Shown: positions 10,754-19,767 of the stretch, in pieces
Layout: every line of letters starts with the position of its first letter
Position numbering within the stretch: the first letter of the stretch is position 1
Origin: Brevundimonas intermedia
Lineage (GTDB): Bacteria; Pseudomonadota; Alphaproteobacteria; Caulobacterales; Caulobacteraceae
Assembly: GCF_027922165.1 (NCBI RefSeq)
Contig: NZ_BSFD01000002.1
Span: 104,853-168,852 of the forward strand
Direction of reading: 5' to 3'
Length of the DNA stretch: 64,000 nt
Notes under the pieces: generated by a model
The model's input: the letters and a program-made list of their open reading frames with translations, nothing else
The model's database searches: none
Told to the model about the DNA's origin: nothing
Made by a program: the position numbers and the translations under genes

Positions 10754-13126
10754 TCAGAACCGCGCCGTCAGCGCCAGACGTGCGGTGACCGGCCTTTGCG
10801 GCGTGCTGATGTCGCCAGAGGCGTAGAAGGGATTGCCGAAGGCGAAGGTGTCGTCGCTGCGATCGAACAGATTGTCGATGGACGCCCGAACGCCCCAACG
10901 GCCGATCTCGGCGTTGACGCCGAGCCGGCTGGTCAGATAGCCGGCCGAAGCCCCGACCGATGTCGGCGACAGGGCGATATCGGTGGGGCCGACATAGCCC
11001 AGGCGCAGTTCGGAGCGCACGGTCGCGCGCGCCAGCCGGGCCTCATGGACCAGACCGGCCTGGACGCTGAAGTCGGCGACGGCCGGCAGACGGGTGTCTG
11101 ACCCCAGGGCGAAGGCCGGATCGGGCCGCGTCAGTTCGGGATCATTGACCACCGCGTGGCCATCCAGGGTCCAGCCCCCAAGCCGCCACTCCATTTCGCC
11201 TTCAATTCCCGAGTTCCGCCCGTCCCCGAGATTGGCGGTGAAGGGCAGGCCTCGCGCATCGAAGCGGTCAGACTGGATGTCGCTCCAATTCGCGACGAAG
11301 ACGGCGGCGCGTCCCCGCAGCCGCCCGTTCAGAAGACGGAAGCGCGCGCCCAGCTCGCCGGCGACCATCTCGTCGGACCGGACCTTGCGCGCAGGCTGCT
11401 GACCGCCATCGCCGAGTGTTCCCGCGTTGAAGCCCGGTCCGCGATAGCCCTCCGTCGCCAGGGCGTAGAAGACGAAGGGTCCTTGATCGTATTCCAGCAC
11501 CAGACGCGGGGCGATATCGACCAGGGCCTCGTCGCCCGCGAACCTTTCCAGCGCCCCCTCGGTCTCGCTGCTATGCTCGACGCCGATGCGAAACAGGCGG
11601 GCGCCGACGGTAAGCTTCACATGGTCGGCCAAGCGATAGACCGCATCGCCGAACAGGGCGGCTTCGTCGACGTGGTCGCGGCGATGCTGGATGAGGACCG
11701 CAGTTCCGCCCTGTCCGTCCGACACCGCAACGGTCCGGTTATGGGTATATTCCGAAAAGAAGAGTCCCACGCTCCAGCTCAGGCGCGCGCCCCGATCACC
11801 GTTGAGACGAATCTCATGCACGGAAGCCGACAGATCGTCGGATTGATCCAGAGCCGCCGTACCCGCTAGGCCGAACATCGCCGCCGCAGGGGTCGCATCG
11901 TAACGGGCGTCCAGTCCGTGCGACTGAACGCTGGAAGACGCGCGCAGGCGCGCCCAGCCCAGGTCCCCGTTCACCGAGCCCCAGACCCCGTCGAAGTCGT
12001 TACGGCTGGGCTCCCTCAGGCTGCGACGCCGGGCGTAGCGGGCGTCGCCCCCCAGAGTCGCATACTGACTGTCGTCGATATCGAGGGTCTGGGCCAGAAA
12101 ACCCGCCCGCAGGGTCCAGGCCGGACTGACGCTCCACAGGGCCGCAGCTCTCAAGCCCTGGCGGTGCATGCCGCCACTGTTCTGTAGGCCCAGGGCCAGA
12201 TCATCGACATAGCCGCCGACGGTCTCGTCATAGCCGACCAGCCGCACGGCGAGACGGTCGCTCAACACCGGCGCATTGATCATCAGTTCGACCGCATCGC
12301 TGGACGCGCCGCCGGATGTCAGAGCCGATTCTATCGTGGCGCGTCCGTAGACGCCGCCGAGGTCCGGCGCTCGGGTCACCACCTGCACCACTCCGCCCAT
12401 GGAGCCCGCGCCATAGAGGGCGCCTTGCGGCCCTCGCAACACCTCGACCCGTTCGATGTCGGCAAGCCTCAATGCCGGGTCGGGCGCGTCATAGGTCAGA
12501 CGGACATCGTCGAGATACAGACCGACGAGGCTCTGCGCCTGCCCCGCCACCGGGCCGTCCGCCATGCCGCGAATAAACACCTTGTCGCGCCCCGGTCCCA
12601 GGTTCGTCACCGTCAGCCCGGACACGCGCGCGGCGACGTCACTGAGGTCGGTCGCCCCCGCCCGCTCCAGCATCACGCCGTCAAGCGAGGACAGGCCGTA
12701 GGGCGCGCGCGACAACAGCAGATTGTCGGTCCGGGCAGCGGTCACCACGACCTCGTCCAGCATCGTCGGAAGGGCGGCGGGCGCCGCTGGAACGGGCCGC
12801 GTCACGACGGGCGCAGGCGACGCGAGACGGACGATCCGCCAGGCTCCGACGCCGACTCGGCTGGCGACGCAGTGTGTGCCCAGCGTCAGTCGGGACAGAG
12901 CGGCGTCGAGGGACAGGCGCCCGCGAACGCCCCGGCTGGGACCGCACCGCTCGGCGCCTGACACGTCGATGTTGACACCCGCTTGAAGTCCGAAGTCGAG
13001 CAGGGCGGTCCGCAGCGGCTGCGGCGCCACCGACACCTCGACCCGCGAATGATCCTGGGCCTGGGCCGCCATAGGCGCCGCCGCTCCTAAAACGAAGACG
13101 AGGGCGCTGAAACTGGCTCTTACCAA
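10754..13126 (-). CDS. TonB-dependent receptor with N-terminal signalling (STN) domain, FecA type
   Basis: The 790-residue outer-membrane receptor has a signal peptide ending at AQAQ and then a secretin/TonB short N-terminal domain (about 25-100: VSVAPQPLRTALLDFGLQAG). A plug follows (LDEVVVTAARTDNLLL, RVEVLRGPQGALYGAGSMGGVVQVVTR) and then a 22-strand-type barrel ending in ARF. The signalling domain plus upstream fecR and fecI indicate surface signalling: ligand binding triggers FecR and then the sigma factor. The start appears to be TTG at 13126, giving an intact signal peptide, with no clear ribosome-binding site. The ligand is unknown; iron complexes are the usual ones. Confidence 0.93.
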   Translation of the reverse strand: MVRASFSALVFVLGAAAPMAAQAQDHSRVEVSVAPQPLRTALLDFGLQAGVNIDVSGAERCGPSRGVRGRLSLDAALSRLTLGTHCVASRVGVGAWRIVRLASPAPVVTRPVPAAPAALPTMLDEVVVTAARTDNLLLSRAPYGLSSLDGVMLERAGATDLSDVAARVSGLTVTNLGPGRDKVFIRGMADGPVAGQAQSLVGLYLDDVRLTYDAPDPALRLADIERVEVLRGPQGALYGAGSMGGVVQVVTRAPDLGGVYGRATIESALTSGGASSDAVELMINAPVLSDRLAVRLVGYDETVGGYVDDLALGLQNSGGMHRQGLRAAALWSVSPAWTLRAGFLAQTLDIDDSQYATLGGDARYARRRSLREPSRNDFDGVWGSVNGDLGWARLRASSSVQSHGLDARYDATPAAAMFGLAGTAALDQSDDLSASVHEIRLNGDRGARLSWSVGLFFSEYTHNRTVAVSDGQGGTAVLIQHRRDHVDEAALFGDAVYRLADHVKLTVGARLFRIGVEHSSETEGALERFAGDEALVDIAPRLVLEYDQGPFVFYALATEGYRGPGFNAGTLGDGGQQPARKVRSDEMVAGELGARFRLLNGRLRGRAAVFVANWSDIQSDRFDARGLPFTANLGDGRNSGIEGEMEWRLGGWTLDGHAVVNDPELTRPDPAFALGSDTRLPAVADFSVQAGLVHEARLARATVRSELRLGYVGPTDIALSPTSVGASAGYLTSRLGVNAEIGRWGVRASIDNLFDRSDDTFAFGNPFYASGDISTPQRPVTARLALTARF

Positions 13127-13147
13127 GGGGCGACGTCCGAAGCGGGT

Positions 13148-14119
13148 TCAACGTCGTTCTAGACGAACCCCCTGCGGCCCGCGAGTCGCCTTGATGGGCA
13201 GGAAGCGCTCGAGCCGGCCGATCACCGCCGTTTCGTCGTCCAGCACCAGCACACCGGAGAAGCGCAGGTTCGCCGCATCCGGCGCCACCGTCACCGGCGT
13301 GGCGAAGGCCCGGCTGAGATCGGCGGCGATCTCGCTCAACGGTTTATCGTCATATGCGCGCCGCCCCCGAGTCCAGGCGGCGGCAGTGCGGACATCGACC
13401 GGCGCCACAGTCATCCGATCGTCGGCGTCGGCGCGTCGAACCGCCTGACCCACCGTGAGCCGAACCTTGCGACCGGACCGGTCCAGATCGCCGACTTCCA
13501 CGACCCCGCGCAGCACCGAGACCTCCGTCTCCTGGGCCGACCGGCGGATGTTGAAGGCCGTGCCGACCACCCGGACCTGGCTTTCACCGACATCGATCAG
13601 GAAGGGCCGCCCGGCGTCGTGCGCGACATCGAACACCGCCTCGGCCTGATCCATGTGCACCAGCCGCCTTCCCAGTTCCATCTTCACCGACAGGGTCGAT
13701 CCGCCATTGATCTGAAGCCGCGATCCATCCTCCAACGCCACCGTCCGGGTTTCGCCGGGCGCAGTCTGATAGACGACGGTCGGCGCCGACTGCAGCAGAG
13801 GCGCCAGGAACACGGCCGCCGCGAGCGCAGCCGCCATCGCCGGGGCCGCAACCATCCAACGCCGGTCGATGCCCTTACGGCGCTCGCGATGAGCCGCCAG
13901 ATCGACCACGGGCGAGGCTTGGGCGTGGACCAGGTGATCCGTCGCCGCCCAAAGCCCCTCAGCCTCATCGAAGGCGCGACGATGGGCAAGGTCTGCACTC
14001 AGCCAGGCTGCGGCCGCGTCCAAGTCTTCGACCGTCACGTCATCGGCGCGCAGACGCACGACCCAGGCGGCGGCCTGGGCGGCGATCTCCTCGTCCTTGA
14101 TGACGGCGTCCTGGGTCAT
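13148..14119 (-). CDS. fecR: FecR-family anti-sigma regulator
   Basis: The 323-residue protein has the N-terminal DUF4880-type helical domain (AAQAAAWVVRLRADDVTVEDLDAAAAWL), a single membrane segment (about 92-112), the FecR domain (YQTAPGETRTVALEDGSRLQING, FDVAHDAGRPFLIDVG, VVGTAFNIR) and a C-terminal DUF4974-like region ending in LERR. FecR spans the inner membrane, reads the receptor's signalling domain and controls the partner sigma factor. It lies between the sigma factor and receptor genes on one strand, the classic order. Confidence 0.93.
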   Translation of the reverse strand: MTQDAVIKDEEIAAQAAAWVVRLRADDVTVEDLDAAAAWLSADLAHRRAFDEAEGLWAATDHLVHAQASPVVDLAAHRERRKGIDRRWMVAAPAMAAALAAAVFLAPLLQSAPTVVYQTAPGETRTVALEDGSRLQINGGSTLSVKMELGRRLVHMDQAEAVFDVAHDAGRPFLIDVGESQVRVVGTAFNIRRSAQETEVSVLRGVVEVGDLDRSGRKVRLTVGQAVRRADADDRMTVAPVDVRTAAAWTRGRRAYDDKPLSEIAADLSRAFATPVTVAPDAANLRFSGVLVLDDETAVIGRLERFLPIKATRGPQGVRLERR

Positions 14120-14204
14120 GATCCGGTCCGGGCCCGAAGGGGCTTCGAGGGAGAGACGACGCGGTCGCGCCGCACCCTCAATGAAAAATGGCGAAATCGC
14201 GTCT

Positions 14205-14726
14205 TCATGGCCAACCGACCCTGAGCAGCAGGTCTTTTAGAGAGGCCGAGATATATTTCTCGACGGCGCTGCGCGACACGCCCATCCGCTCGGCCACCTC
14301 GGCCTGGCTCAGTCCGGCCATCTTGTGCAGACGAAAAGCCTCCGCGGCTTTGGGCGGCATCCGGTCGATGGCGGCGACGACCTTCTCCAGCTTCAGCCGC
14401 GCCCAGACCGCGTCCTCGGCCGATGGCGCGTCTTCAGCGTCTCCGGCGTCGTCGACGACCGCAGCGCGGCGCCATTCCAGATCGCGAGCCCCCGCACGAC
14501 GCTGCGCCTTTGAGGCGTCCAGGGCCAGGTTGGCCGCCATGCGATAGAGGAAGGCCTGTGGGTGACGCACCTCGGCCGCCGCATCGTCCGTCATCGACTG
14601 GAGCCGTAGCCAAACATCCTGCGCCAAATCTTCGGCCGTGGCGGAAGACCCGGTGCGCGCCGTGAGGAAGCGGACCAGCGCCGGCCGCGCCTCAAGCCAA
14701 GCGTCCGCCAGCCCCTGTCGAGCCAT
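14205..14726 (-). CDS. fecI: ECF sigma factor, FecI type
   Basis: The 173-residue product has region 2 (ARPALVRFLTARTGSSATAEDLAQDVWLRL, then FLYRMAANLALDA) and region 4 with the helix-turn-helix GLSQAEVAERMGVSRSAVEKYI. The frame is open further upstream, but that extension is low-complexity; the ATG at 14726 begins just before sigma-like sequence. It should direct RNA polymerase to the receptor operon, and possibly to the divergent operon starting at 14891. Confidence 0.9.
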   Translation of the reverse strand: MARQGLADAWLEARPALVRFLTARTGSSATAEDLAQDVWLRLQSMTDDAAAEVRHPQAFLYRMAANLALDASKAQRRAGARDLEWRRAAVVDDAGDAEDAPSAEDAVWARLKLEKVVAAIDRMPPKAAEAFRLHKMAGLSQAEVAERMGVSRSAVEKYISASLKDLLLRVGWP

Positions 14727-14890
14727 CGGGCTCGGGTCGTTTTGCGAGGGGCCAGGGGGAGAGTTCACCGGCGCATGGTGGGTCGCTGCGCCGCCTGCGG
14801 CAACCGCGTTTGCGGCCTCGGAAGATTTTTTTGTGGGAGCCGCCGCGTGGCGTCGTCTCTGGCCCACAGACCCTTTGGTCCGAGGCCCGT

Positions 14891-15577
14891 ATGTTTCCAC
14901 TCCGCTCGCCCCAAGACGCCGATCCCGCCCGGCGCCGATCACGCCGGACCCTGTCGTCGCGCATCATCCGCTTCGACGACCCGTGCAGACAAGAGCGACG
15001 CCGTGTCGAACAATTCATCGAGGCCGCCTACGCCAAGGCCTACGGCGGTCAAATCCAGGCCCACTTCCCCACCTTGATGAGCGTGCAGGACGAGGCGGGC
15101 GTCATCTACGCCGCCGTCGGCTTTCGGCATGCGGCGGAAGCGCCCCTCTATCTCGAACAATATCTGGACGGCCCGGTCGAGGCGGTGCTGGGTCAGGCCG
15201 TCGGCGCCGTCATTGCCCGCGCTCAGGTGGTTGAGATCGGCAGCCTGGCCTCCAGCGGACGCGGCGCGACGGTCTTTCTGTTCGCGGCCATGGCGCATCA
15301 CCTGCAGACGGCGGGGCTGAGGTTCGCCGTCGCCACCGCCACCGACGAACTGCGACGCATCTTCTACAAGGCCGGTCTGGGCGCGCTTCAACTCGCCCGA
15401 GCCGATCCTGAAAGGCTGGCGGACGGCGGCGGCAGTTGGGGCGCCTACTATCAGGCCGACCCCGTCGTGCTAGCCGGGTCGATCGACGCCGCGACCGACC
15501 CGCTGGACCATTTCTCCGAAACCGACCCGGTCGGGCGCGCAGTCCGCACCCGCCTTCACTACGAGGATCGCTCATGA
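14891..15577 (+). CDS. T_hemolysin-family (thermostable haemolysin-like) acyltransferase-fold protein
   Basis: The 228-residue protein matches the T_hemolysin family (PF12261). Visible family stretches are QERRRVEQFIEAAYAKAYGG, the core VVEIGSLASSGRGATVFLFA, FAVATATDELRRIFYKAGL and WGAYYQADPVVLAG. Despite the name the family has a GNAT-like fold related to autoinducer synthases; that relation is family knowledge, not shown here. GAGG stands six bases before the ATG at 14891. Its stop overlaps the ligase ATG (ATGA), so the two are coupled. In this operon it probably transfers or accepts an acyl group made by the ligase; a true haemolysin role is unlikely. Confidence 0.85.
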   Translation: MFPLRSPQDADPARRRSRRTLSSRIIRFDDPCRQERRRVEQFIEAAYAKAYGGQIQAHFPTLMSVQDEAGVIYAAVGFRHAAEAPLYLEQYLDGPVEAVLGQAVGAVIARAQVVEIGSLASSGRGATVFLFAAMAHHLQTAGLRFAVATATDELRRIFYKAGLGALQLARADPERLADGGGSWGAYYQADPVVLAGSIDAATDPLDHFSETDPVGRAVRTRLHYEDRS

Positions 15578-16998
15578 GCGCCGTTCTGGACGCCCTGTCG
15601 CATCGCGCCCGCACGACGCCCGACGATGTCGTCGTCAGTTGGAGCGGCGGATCGCTGACAGCCGCCGAGCTCCTGGCCGAGGTCGGCCGTATGGCCGCAA
15701 AGCTCGCCGACGACGGCTCGCCTGTCGGCGTTCTGCTGGACAACGGCCCCGCCTGGGTCATCGTCGATCTGGCCCTCGCGCTAACCCAGCGCCCCAGCGT
15801 GCCGATCCCGCCCTTCTTCACGGCCGCCCAGCGCGATCACGCCTTGGCGGACGCCGGCGCTGGCCTGCTGATCACATTGGGCGGACCCGACGACATGGCG
15901 ATGGAAGGCGGACATGTTCGCCTCACGCCGACCGGCCTGCCTTCGCGCGCGCTCCACCCCGGCACGGCCAAGATCACCTACACCTCCGGCTCGACCGGCG
16001 CGCCAAAGGGCGTGTGCCTGTCGCAGAACCAGATGGAGGCGGTCGCCGCCTCCTTGGTCGCGGTGCTGGGCCGGGATCGCGCGGGGCTGCACCTGCCGGT
16101 CCTGCCTCTCGCGGTGCTGCTCGAGAATGTCGCCGGTCTCTACGCCACCTTGCTGGCCGGCGGGCGCTATCATGCGGCCGGCCTTTCCGAAGTCGGCATG
16201 GGCGAGGCCTTCCGCCCCGACGTCGCACGCCTGCTGACCACCGTGGCCCAGACCGGCGCGACGACCCTGATCCTGGTGCCCGAACTGCTGCGCGGCCTGA
16301 TCGCGGCCCAGGGCGCGATGCGGCTGGATCATCGGCTGGAGATGATCGCGGTTGGGGGCGCGCGCGTCGCTCCGACCCTGCTGGAGGCGGCCGAGACTGT
16401 CGGCCTGCCCGTGGTCGAAGGCTATGGTCTCAGCGAATGCGCTTCGGTCGTCGCCCTGAACACCCCCGACGACGCCCGTCCCGGCGCCGTGGGTCGGCCC
16501 CTGCCCCATCTGACGGTCGCCCTGGCCGAAGACGGGGAAATCCTGGTCTCGCCGCATCTCTTCCTCGGCTACGTCGGCGGTGAGCCCGCGCCCGAGATGC
16601 TTCGCACCGGCGACATCGGCAGCTTCGACGCCGACGGGCGGCTAAGGATCGCGGGCCGCAAGGCCAACACCCTGATCACCGCCTTCGGCCGCAACGTCGC
16701 GCCCGAATGGGTCGAGAGCGAGCTTCTGGCCGAGCCTCAGATCCTTCAAGCCATGGTGATGGGCGAGGCGCAGGCCGCCCTGTCGGCCTTGATCGTGCCG
16801 ATGCCCGGCGTTGACCCGGCTCAGGTCGAGGCCGCCGTGACCCGCGCCAATGCGCGTCTGCCGCACTACGCCCACGTCACCGACTGGCGTCTGGTCCAGC
16901 CTTTCGATCCGGCCGCCGGCCAGGTGACCGCCAACGGTCGTCCGCGTCGCGAGACCCTTCGCCGCGCCTACGCGCCCTCCCATTCCGAAGCCGCCTGA
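15574..16998 (+). CDS. AMP-binding acyl ligase (ANL superfamily)
   Basis: The 474-residue protein carries the ANL phosphate loop ITYTSGSTGAPKGV (about 134-147), the second adenylate motif EGYGLSECASVVALN, and TGDIGSFDADGRLRIAGRKAN with the conserved Asp and the hinge region. The C-terminal lid is short but present. It should activate a carboxylic acid as acyl-AMP and pass it to CoA, a carrier protein or the neighbouring acyltransferase. It is shorter than typical acyl-CoA synthetases (about 550), and no carrier-protein gene is in the operon. Confidence 0.9.
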   Translation: MSAVLDALSHRARTTPDDVVVSWSGGSLTAAELLAEVGRMAAKLADDGSPVGVLLDNGPAWVIVDLALALTQRPSVPIPPFFTAAQRDHALADAGAGLLITLGGPDDMAMEGGHVRLTPTGLPSRALHPGTAKITYTSGSTGAPKGVCLSQNQMEAVAASLVAVLGRDRAGLHLPVLPLAVLLENVAGLYATLLAGGRYHAAGLSEVGMGEAFRPDVARLLTTVAQTGATTLILVPELLRGLIAAQGAMRLDHRLEMIAVGGARVAPTLLEAAETVGLPVVEGYGLSECASVVALNTPDDARPGAVGRPLPHLTVALAEDGEILVSPHLFLGYVGGEPAPEMLRTGDIGSFDADGRLRIAGRKANTLITAFGRNVAPEWVESELLAEPQILQAMVMGEAQAALSALIVPMPGVDPAQVEAAVTRANARLPHYAHVTDWRLVQPFDPAAGQVTANGRPRRETLRRAYAPSHSEAA

Positions 16999-17006
16999 GA
17001 GTTCAC

Positions 17007-17684
17007 ATGTCCTTTTTCGATGAGTTGGTCGGCGCGACCGCCCCAGAACGCGCCGCCTTCGCCGCCATTCCCCAGATCCGCGACGGCCTGGCCGGCCGGA
17101 TCAGCCGCGACACCTATGTCGCCTATCTGGCCCAGGCCTATCATCACGTCAGCCACACGGTCCCGCTGATGCAGGCCGCCCGCGCCCGCCTGGACGACGA
17201 CCACGCCGTCTTCAAGACCGCGCTCGACGACTATATCGCCGAGGAAACCGGCCATGAGCAGTGGATCCTGAACGACATCCGCGCCGCAGGCGGCGATCCC
17301 GATCAGACGGTGCGGGACGGGCCCAACGTCGCGACCGAACTGATGGTCGCCTATGCCTACGACACGATCCAGCGGATCAATCCGATGGCCTTCTTCGGCA
17401 TGGTCTATGTGCTGGAAGGAACCAGCATCCAGCTGGCCAGCGTCGGGGCTGACGCGGTGCAGAAAAGCCTAGGCCTGCCGCCTGCCGCCTTCACCTATCT
17501 GGTCTCCCACGGCGCCCTGGACCAGGACCACATCCTGTTCCTGAAACAACTGCTCGACGGGGTGTCCGACACTCGGGACCGCGCCGCCATCGTCCATATG
17601 GCCAAGGTGATGTTCGGCCTGTTCGGCGGCGTCTTCGCCTCCATCCCCCACTTTACGGCCCGGGAGACGGTCGATGCGGTTTAA
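17007..17684 (+). CDS. Haem-oxygenase-like diiron oxidase (HDO) / TenA-like protein
   Basis: The 225-residue all-helical protein has the haem-oxygenase-like fold pattern. Candidate metal ligands are Glu80 and His83 (EETGHEQW), Glu137 (YVLEGTS), and His168, Asp172 and His175 (HGALDQDH). The E-x2-H pair and the later Glu resemble the ligand spacing of UndA, and the H-x3-D-x2-H spacing resembles CADD; these are diiron oxidases, not thiaminases. It may oxidise or cleave the acyl substrate of the ligase. Its end overlaps the SDR start by eleven bases, implying a single transcript. Confidence 0.8.
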   Translation: MSFFDELVGATAPERAAFAAIPQIRDGLAGRISRDTYVAYLAQAYHHVSHTVPLMQAARARLDDDHAVFKTALDDYIAEETGHEQWILNDIRAAGGDPDQTVRDGPNVATELMVAYAYDTIQRINPMAFFGMVYVLEGTSIQLASVGADAVQKSLGLPPAAFTYLVSHGALDQDHILFLKQLLDGVSDTRDRAAIVHMAKVMFGLFGGVFASIPHFTARETVDAV

Positions 17685-18426
17685 GGATCGCGACATCCTG
17701 ATCACCGGCGGCTCGGGCGCCCTGGGCCGCCGCGTGGTGCAGCAGATCGAAAGCGAGGGCGGCCGCGTCGTCATCGTCGCCCGCGCGCCGGTCGCCGGTC
17801 GTCAGACCCTGGTGGGCGACCTCTCGACATCGCAAGGCCTTGAGGCCGTCGCGGCGCAGGCCGGCGCCCGGCCTTGGGACATGCTCATCAACATCGCCGG
17901 CATCCAGCATTTCGGTCCGCTGGAGCAGCAGACGCCCGAGCACCTGCTGGCCAGCTACATGGTCAATCTGGTGGCGCCCGCGCGTCTGGCCCAGGCCGTG
18001 TTGCCCGATATGAAAGCCCGACGACGAGGCCAGATCGCCAATGTCGGCTCGATCTTCGGCTCCATCAACTTCGCCCACTTCGCCACCTATTCCAGCGCCA
18101 AGGCGGGGATGCGCGCACTCAGCCAGTCGCTGCGTCGCGAACTGACGGGCACGGGCGTCGGCGTCACCTATGTCGCGCCCCGCGCCGTGGCGACGCCGTT
18201 CAATTCGGCCAAGGTCGACGAATACGCCCGCCTGACCGGCATGGCCGTGGACGATCCCGACCAGATCGCACAACGCATCGTCGCCGCTGTCCGCGCCGAC
18301 CGCCGCGACGTCTACATCGGCTTCCCCGAAAGCCTGTTTGTCCGGCTGAACGCCCTGGCGCCCGGCCTGATCGACGGCGCCCTGAAGTCCAACGACCTGA
18401 AGGCCCGCGCCCTGTTCGCCGGCTGA
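17674..18426 (+). CDS. Short-chain dehydrogenase/reductase (SDR)
   Basis: The 250-residue protein shows the NAD(P)-binding TGGSGALGRR near the N-terminus, NIAGIQHFG, an IANVGSIFGS serine strand, and the catalytic YSSAK near residue 139. An Arg (VARAPV) after beta-2 suggests NADP(H) preference. The role is reduction of a ketone or aldehyde, or its reverse, in the operon's pathway. The ATG at 17674 lies inside the end of the oxidase gene. Confidence 0.93.
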   Translation: MRFKDRDILITGGSGALGRRVVQQIESEGGRVVIVARAPVAGRQTLVGDLSTSQGLEAVAAQAGARPWDMLINIAGIQHFGPLEQQTPEHLLASYMVNLVAPARLAQAVLPDMKARRRGQIANVGSIFGSINFAHFATYSSAKAGMRALSQSLRRELTGTGVGVTYVAPRAVATPFNSAKVDEYARLTGMAVDDPDQIAQRIVAAVRADRRDVYIGFPESLFVRLNALAPGLIDGALKSNDLKARALFAG

Positions 18427-18445
18427 AGAAATAAGGAGAAACGCC

Positions 18446-19093
18446 ATGAAATCCGCCCTGCTCGCCCTGGCCCTGATGGCCGCCCCCCTGACGGCGGCGT
18501 CCGTCGCCCACGCTGACGCCTGCGACGACCGCGTGCGCGGCCTTCAGCAATCCTGGGACCATGTGAACTTCGAAACGCCCCAAGGTGTCCGCGCCGCCGA
18601 GATGGCGCGCCTGAAGACACAGGCCGACGCCGTCGTCGCCCAGTGCCCTGACCGCGCCGAACCCCTGGTCTGGGACGCGATCATCACCGCCTCCGAGGCC
18701 GGGCTGAAAGGCGGCATAGGCGCTTTGGGTCTGGTACGTGAGGCCCGGTCCCAGCTGGAGCAGGCCGAACGCATCAATCCTCGCGCGCTGAACGGCGCAG
18801 TCTACATCAGCCTAGGCTCGCTCTACGCCCAGGTGCCCAGCGCTCCGATCGGATTCGGCAATCGCCAGCGTGCCCGAGACTATCTCCAACGCGGTCTGAC
18901 CATGGCTCCCAACGACATCGACGCCAACTTCTTCATGGGCGATCTGCTGGTGCGCGAGCACGACTGGGACGGCGCCGCCCGCTATCTGCAAAAGGCAATA
19001 GAGGCGCCCGCCCGTCCCGGCCGCGCCGCCGCCGACCGCGGTCGCAAGGCCGAGGCCCGCGCCCTGCTCGCCCGCGCACAGCAGCACCATTGA
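18446..19093 (+). CDS. Exported tetratricopeptide-like protein
   Basis: The 215-residue protein starts with a clear signal peptide (cleavage near AHA-DA). It has two Cys (in DACDD and VAQCPD) that could form a periplasmic disulfide, and helical repeats resembling TPRs (AVYISLGSLYAQ; RARDYLQRGLTMAPNDIDANFFMGDLLVREHDWDGAARYLQKAIEA). AAGGAG precedes the ATG. It may be a scaffold or lipid-handling helper for the pathway's product; no enzyme motif is seen. Confidence 0.75.
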   Translation: MKSALLALALMAAPLTAASVAHADACDDRVRGLQQSWDHVNFETPQGVRAAEMARLKTQADAVVAQCPDRAEPLVWDAIITASEAGLKGGIGALGLVREARSQLEQAERINPRALNGAVYISLGSLYAQVPSAPIGFGNRQRARDYLQRGLTMAPNDIDANFFMGDLLVREHDWDGAARYLQKAIEAPARPGRAAADRGRKAEARALLARAQQHH

Positions 19094-19737
19094 GCGACGC
19101 CGGAATGGTCCCCCACCCCCCTGTCGCCCTGTCGCTCGACATCGTCCAGCGGCGTCGAAAATGGTTCGCCGGCCTGGTGCTCGTCGCCCTTCTGATCTTG
19201 ACGGCCAGCGTACATTCGGTCGCCGCCTTCAATGGCGACTGGCATGAAGGCGTCGAGGCCCTGGGTCTTTCGCTGATCGTCATCGCCATCGTCGGCCGCG
19301 CCTGGTGCTCGCTCTATATCGGTGGGCGCAAGAAGGCCGAAATCGTCGATCGCGGCCCCTACTCCATCACCCGCAATCCGCTCTATGTGTTCAGCTTCAT
19401 CGGCGCTTTCGGCGTCGGCGCCCAGACCGGCAGTCTGGTGATCGGCTCGATATTCGCCCTGGCGACTTTCCTCATCTTCCTGCGCACGGTCAGCCGCGAA
19501 GAGGCGTGGTTGGCCGAACATTTCGGAGCGACCTATGCGGCCTATCGCGCCCGCACACCGCGCTTCTGGCCGAATCCTGCCCGCTGGCGAGATGCAGAAG
19601 AACTGTCGATTCGACCGGCCTTCTTCGTGCGCACACTCCGCGACGGCCTGACATTCCTGGCGGCTATTCCCGTCATGGAAGGGATCGAACACCTGCAGTC
19701 AACAGGCCTGATCGGTTTCCGGATCGGGCTGTTCTAG
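19090..19737 (+). CDS. Isoprenylcysteine carboxyl methyltransferase-family membrane protein
   Basis: The 215-residue protein has four to five membrane helices and the ICMT/PEMT signature: GPYSITRNPLYVFSFIG, then EEAWLAEHFGATYAAYRARTPRFWPN. The family uses S-adenosylmethionine to methylate lipid-like substrates at the membrane. A TTG at 19090 overlaps the preceding TGA; the ATG at 19105 is the alternative start. As the last gene of the six-gene operon it could methylate the final acyl product. Confidence 0.85.
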   Translation: MSDAGMVPHPPVALSLDIVQRRRKWFAGLVLVALLILTASVHSVAAFNGDWHEGVEALGLSLIVIAIVGRAWCSLYIGGRKKAEIVDRGPYSITRNPLYVFSFIGAFGVGAQTGSLVIGSIFALATFLIFLRTVSREEAWLAEHFGATYAAYRARTPRFWPNPARWRDAEELSIRPAFFVRTLRDGLTFLAAIPVMEGIEHLQSTGLIGFRIGLF

Positions 19738-19767
19738 GGCGATTGTCGGTCGTCGTGGGCGAAGCGG

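Noticed and set aside
14891..15577. A haemolysin/virulence role for the T_hemolysin protein
   Set aside because: The name is historical; the fold and operon context point to acyl transfer in a biosynthetic pathway.
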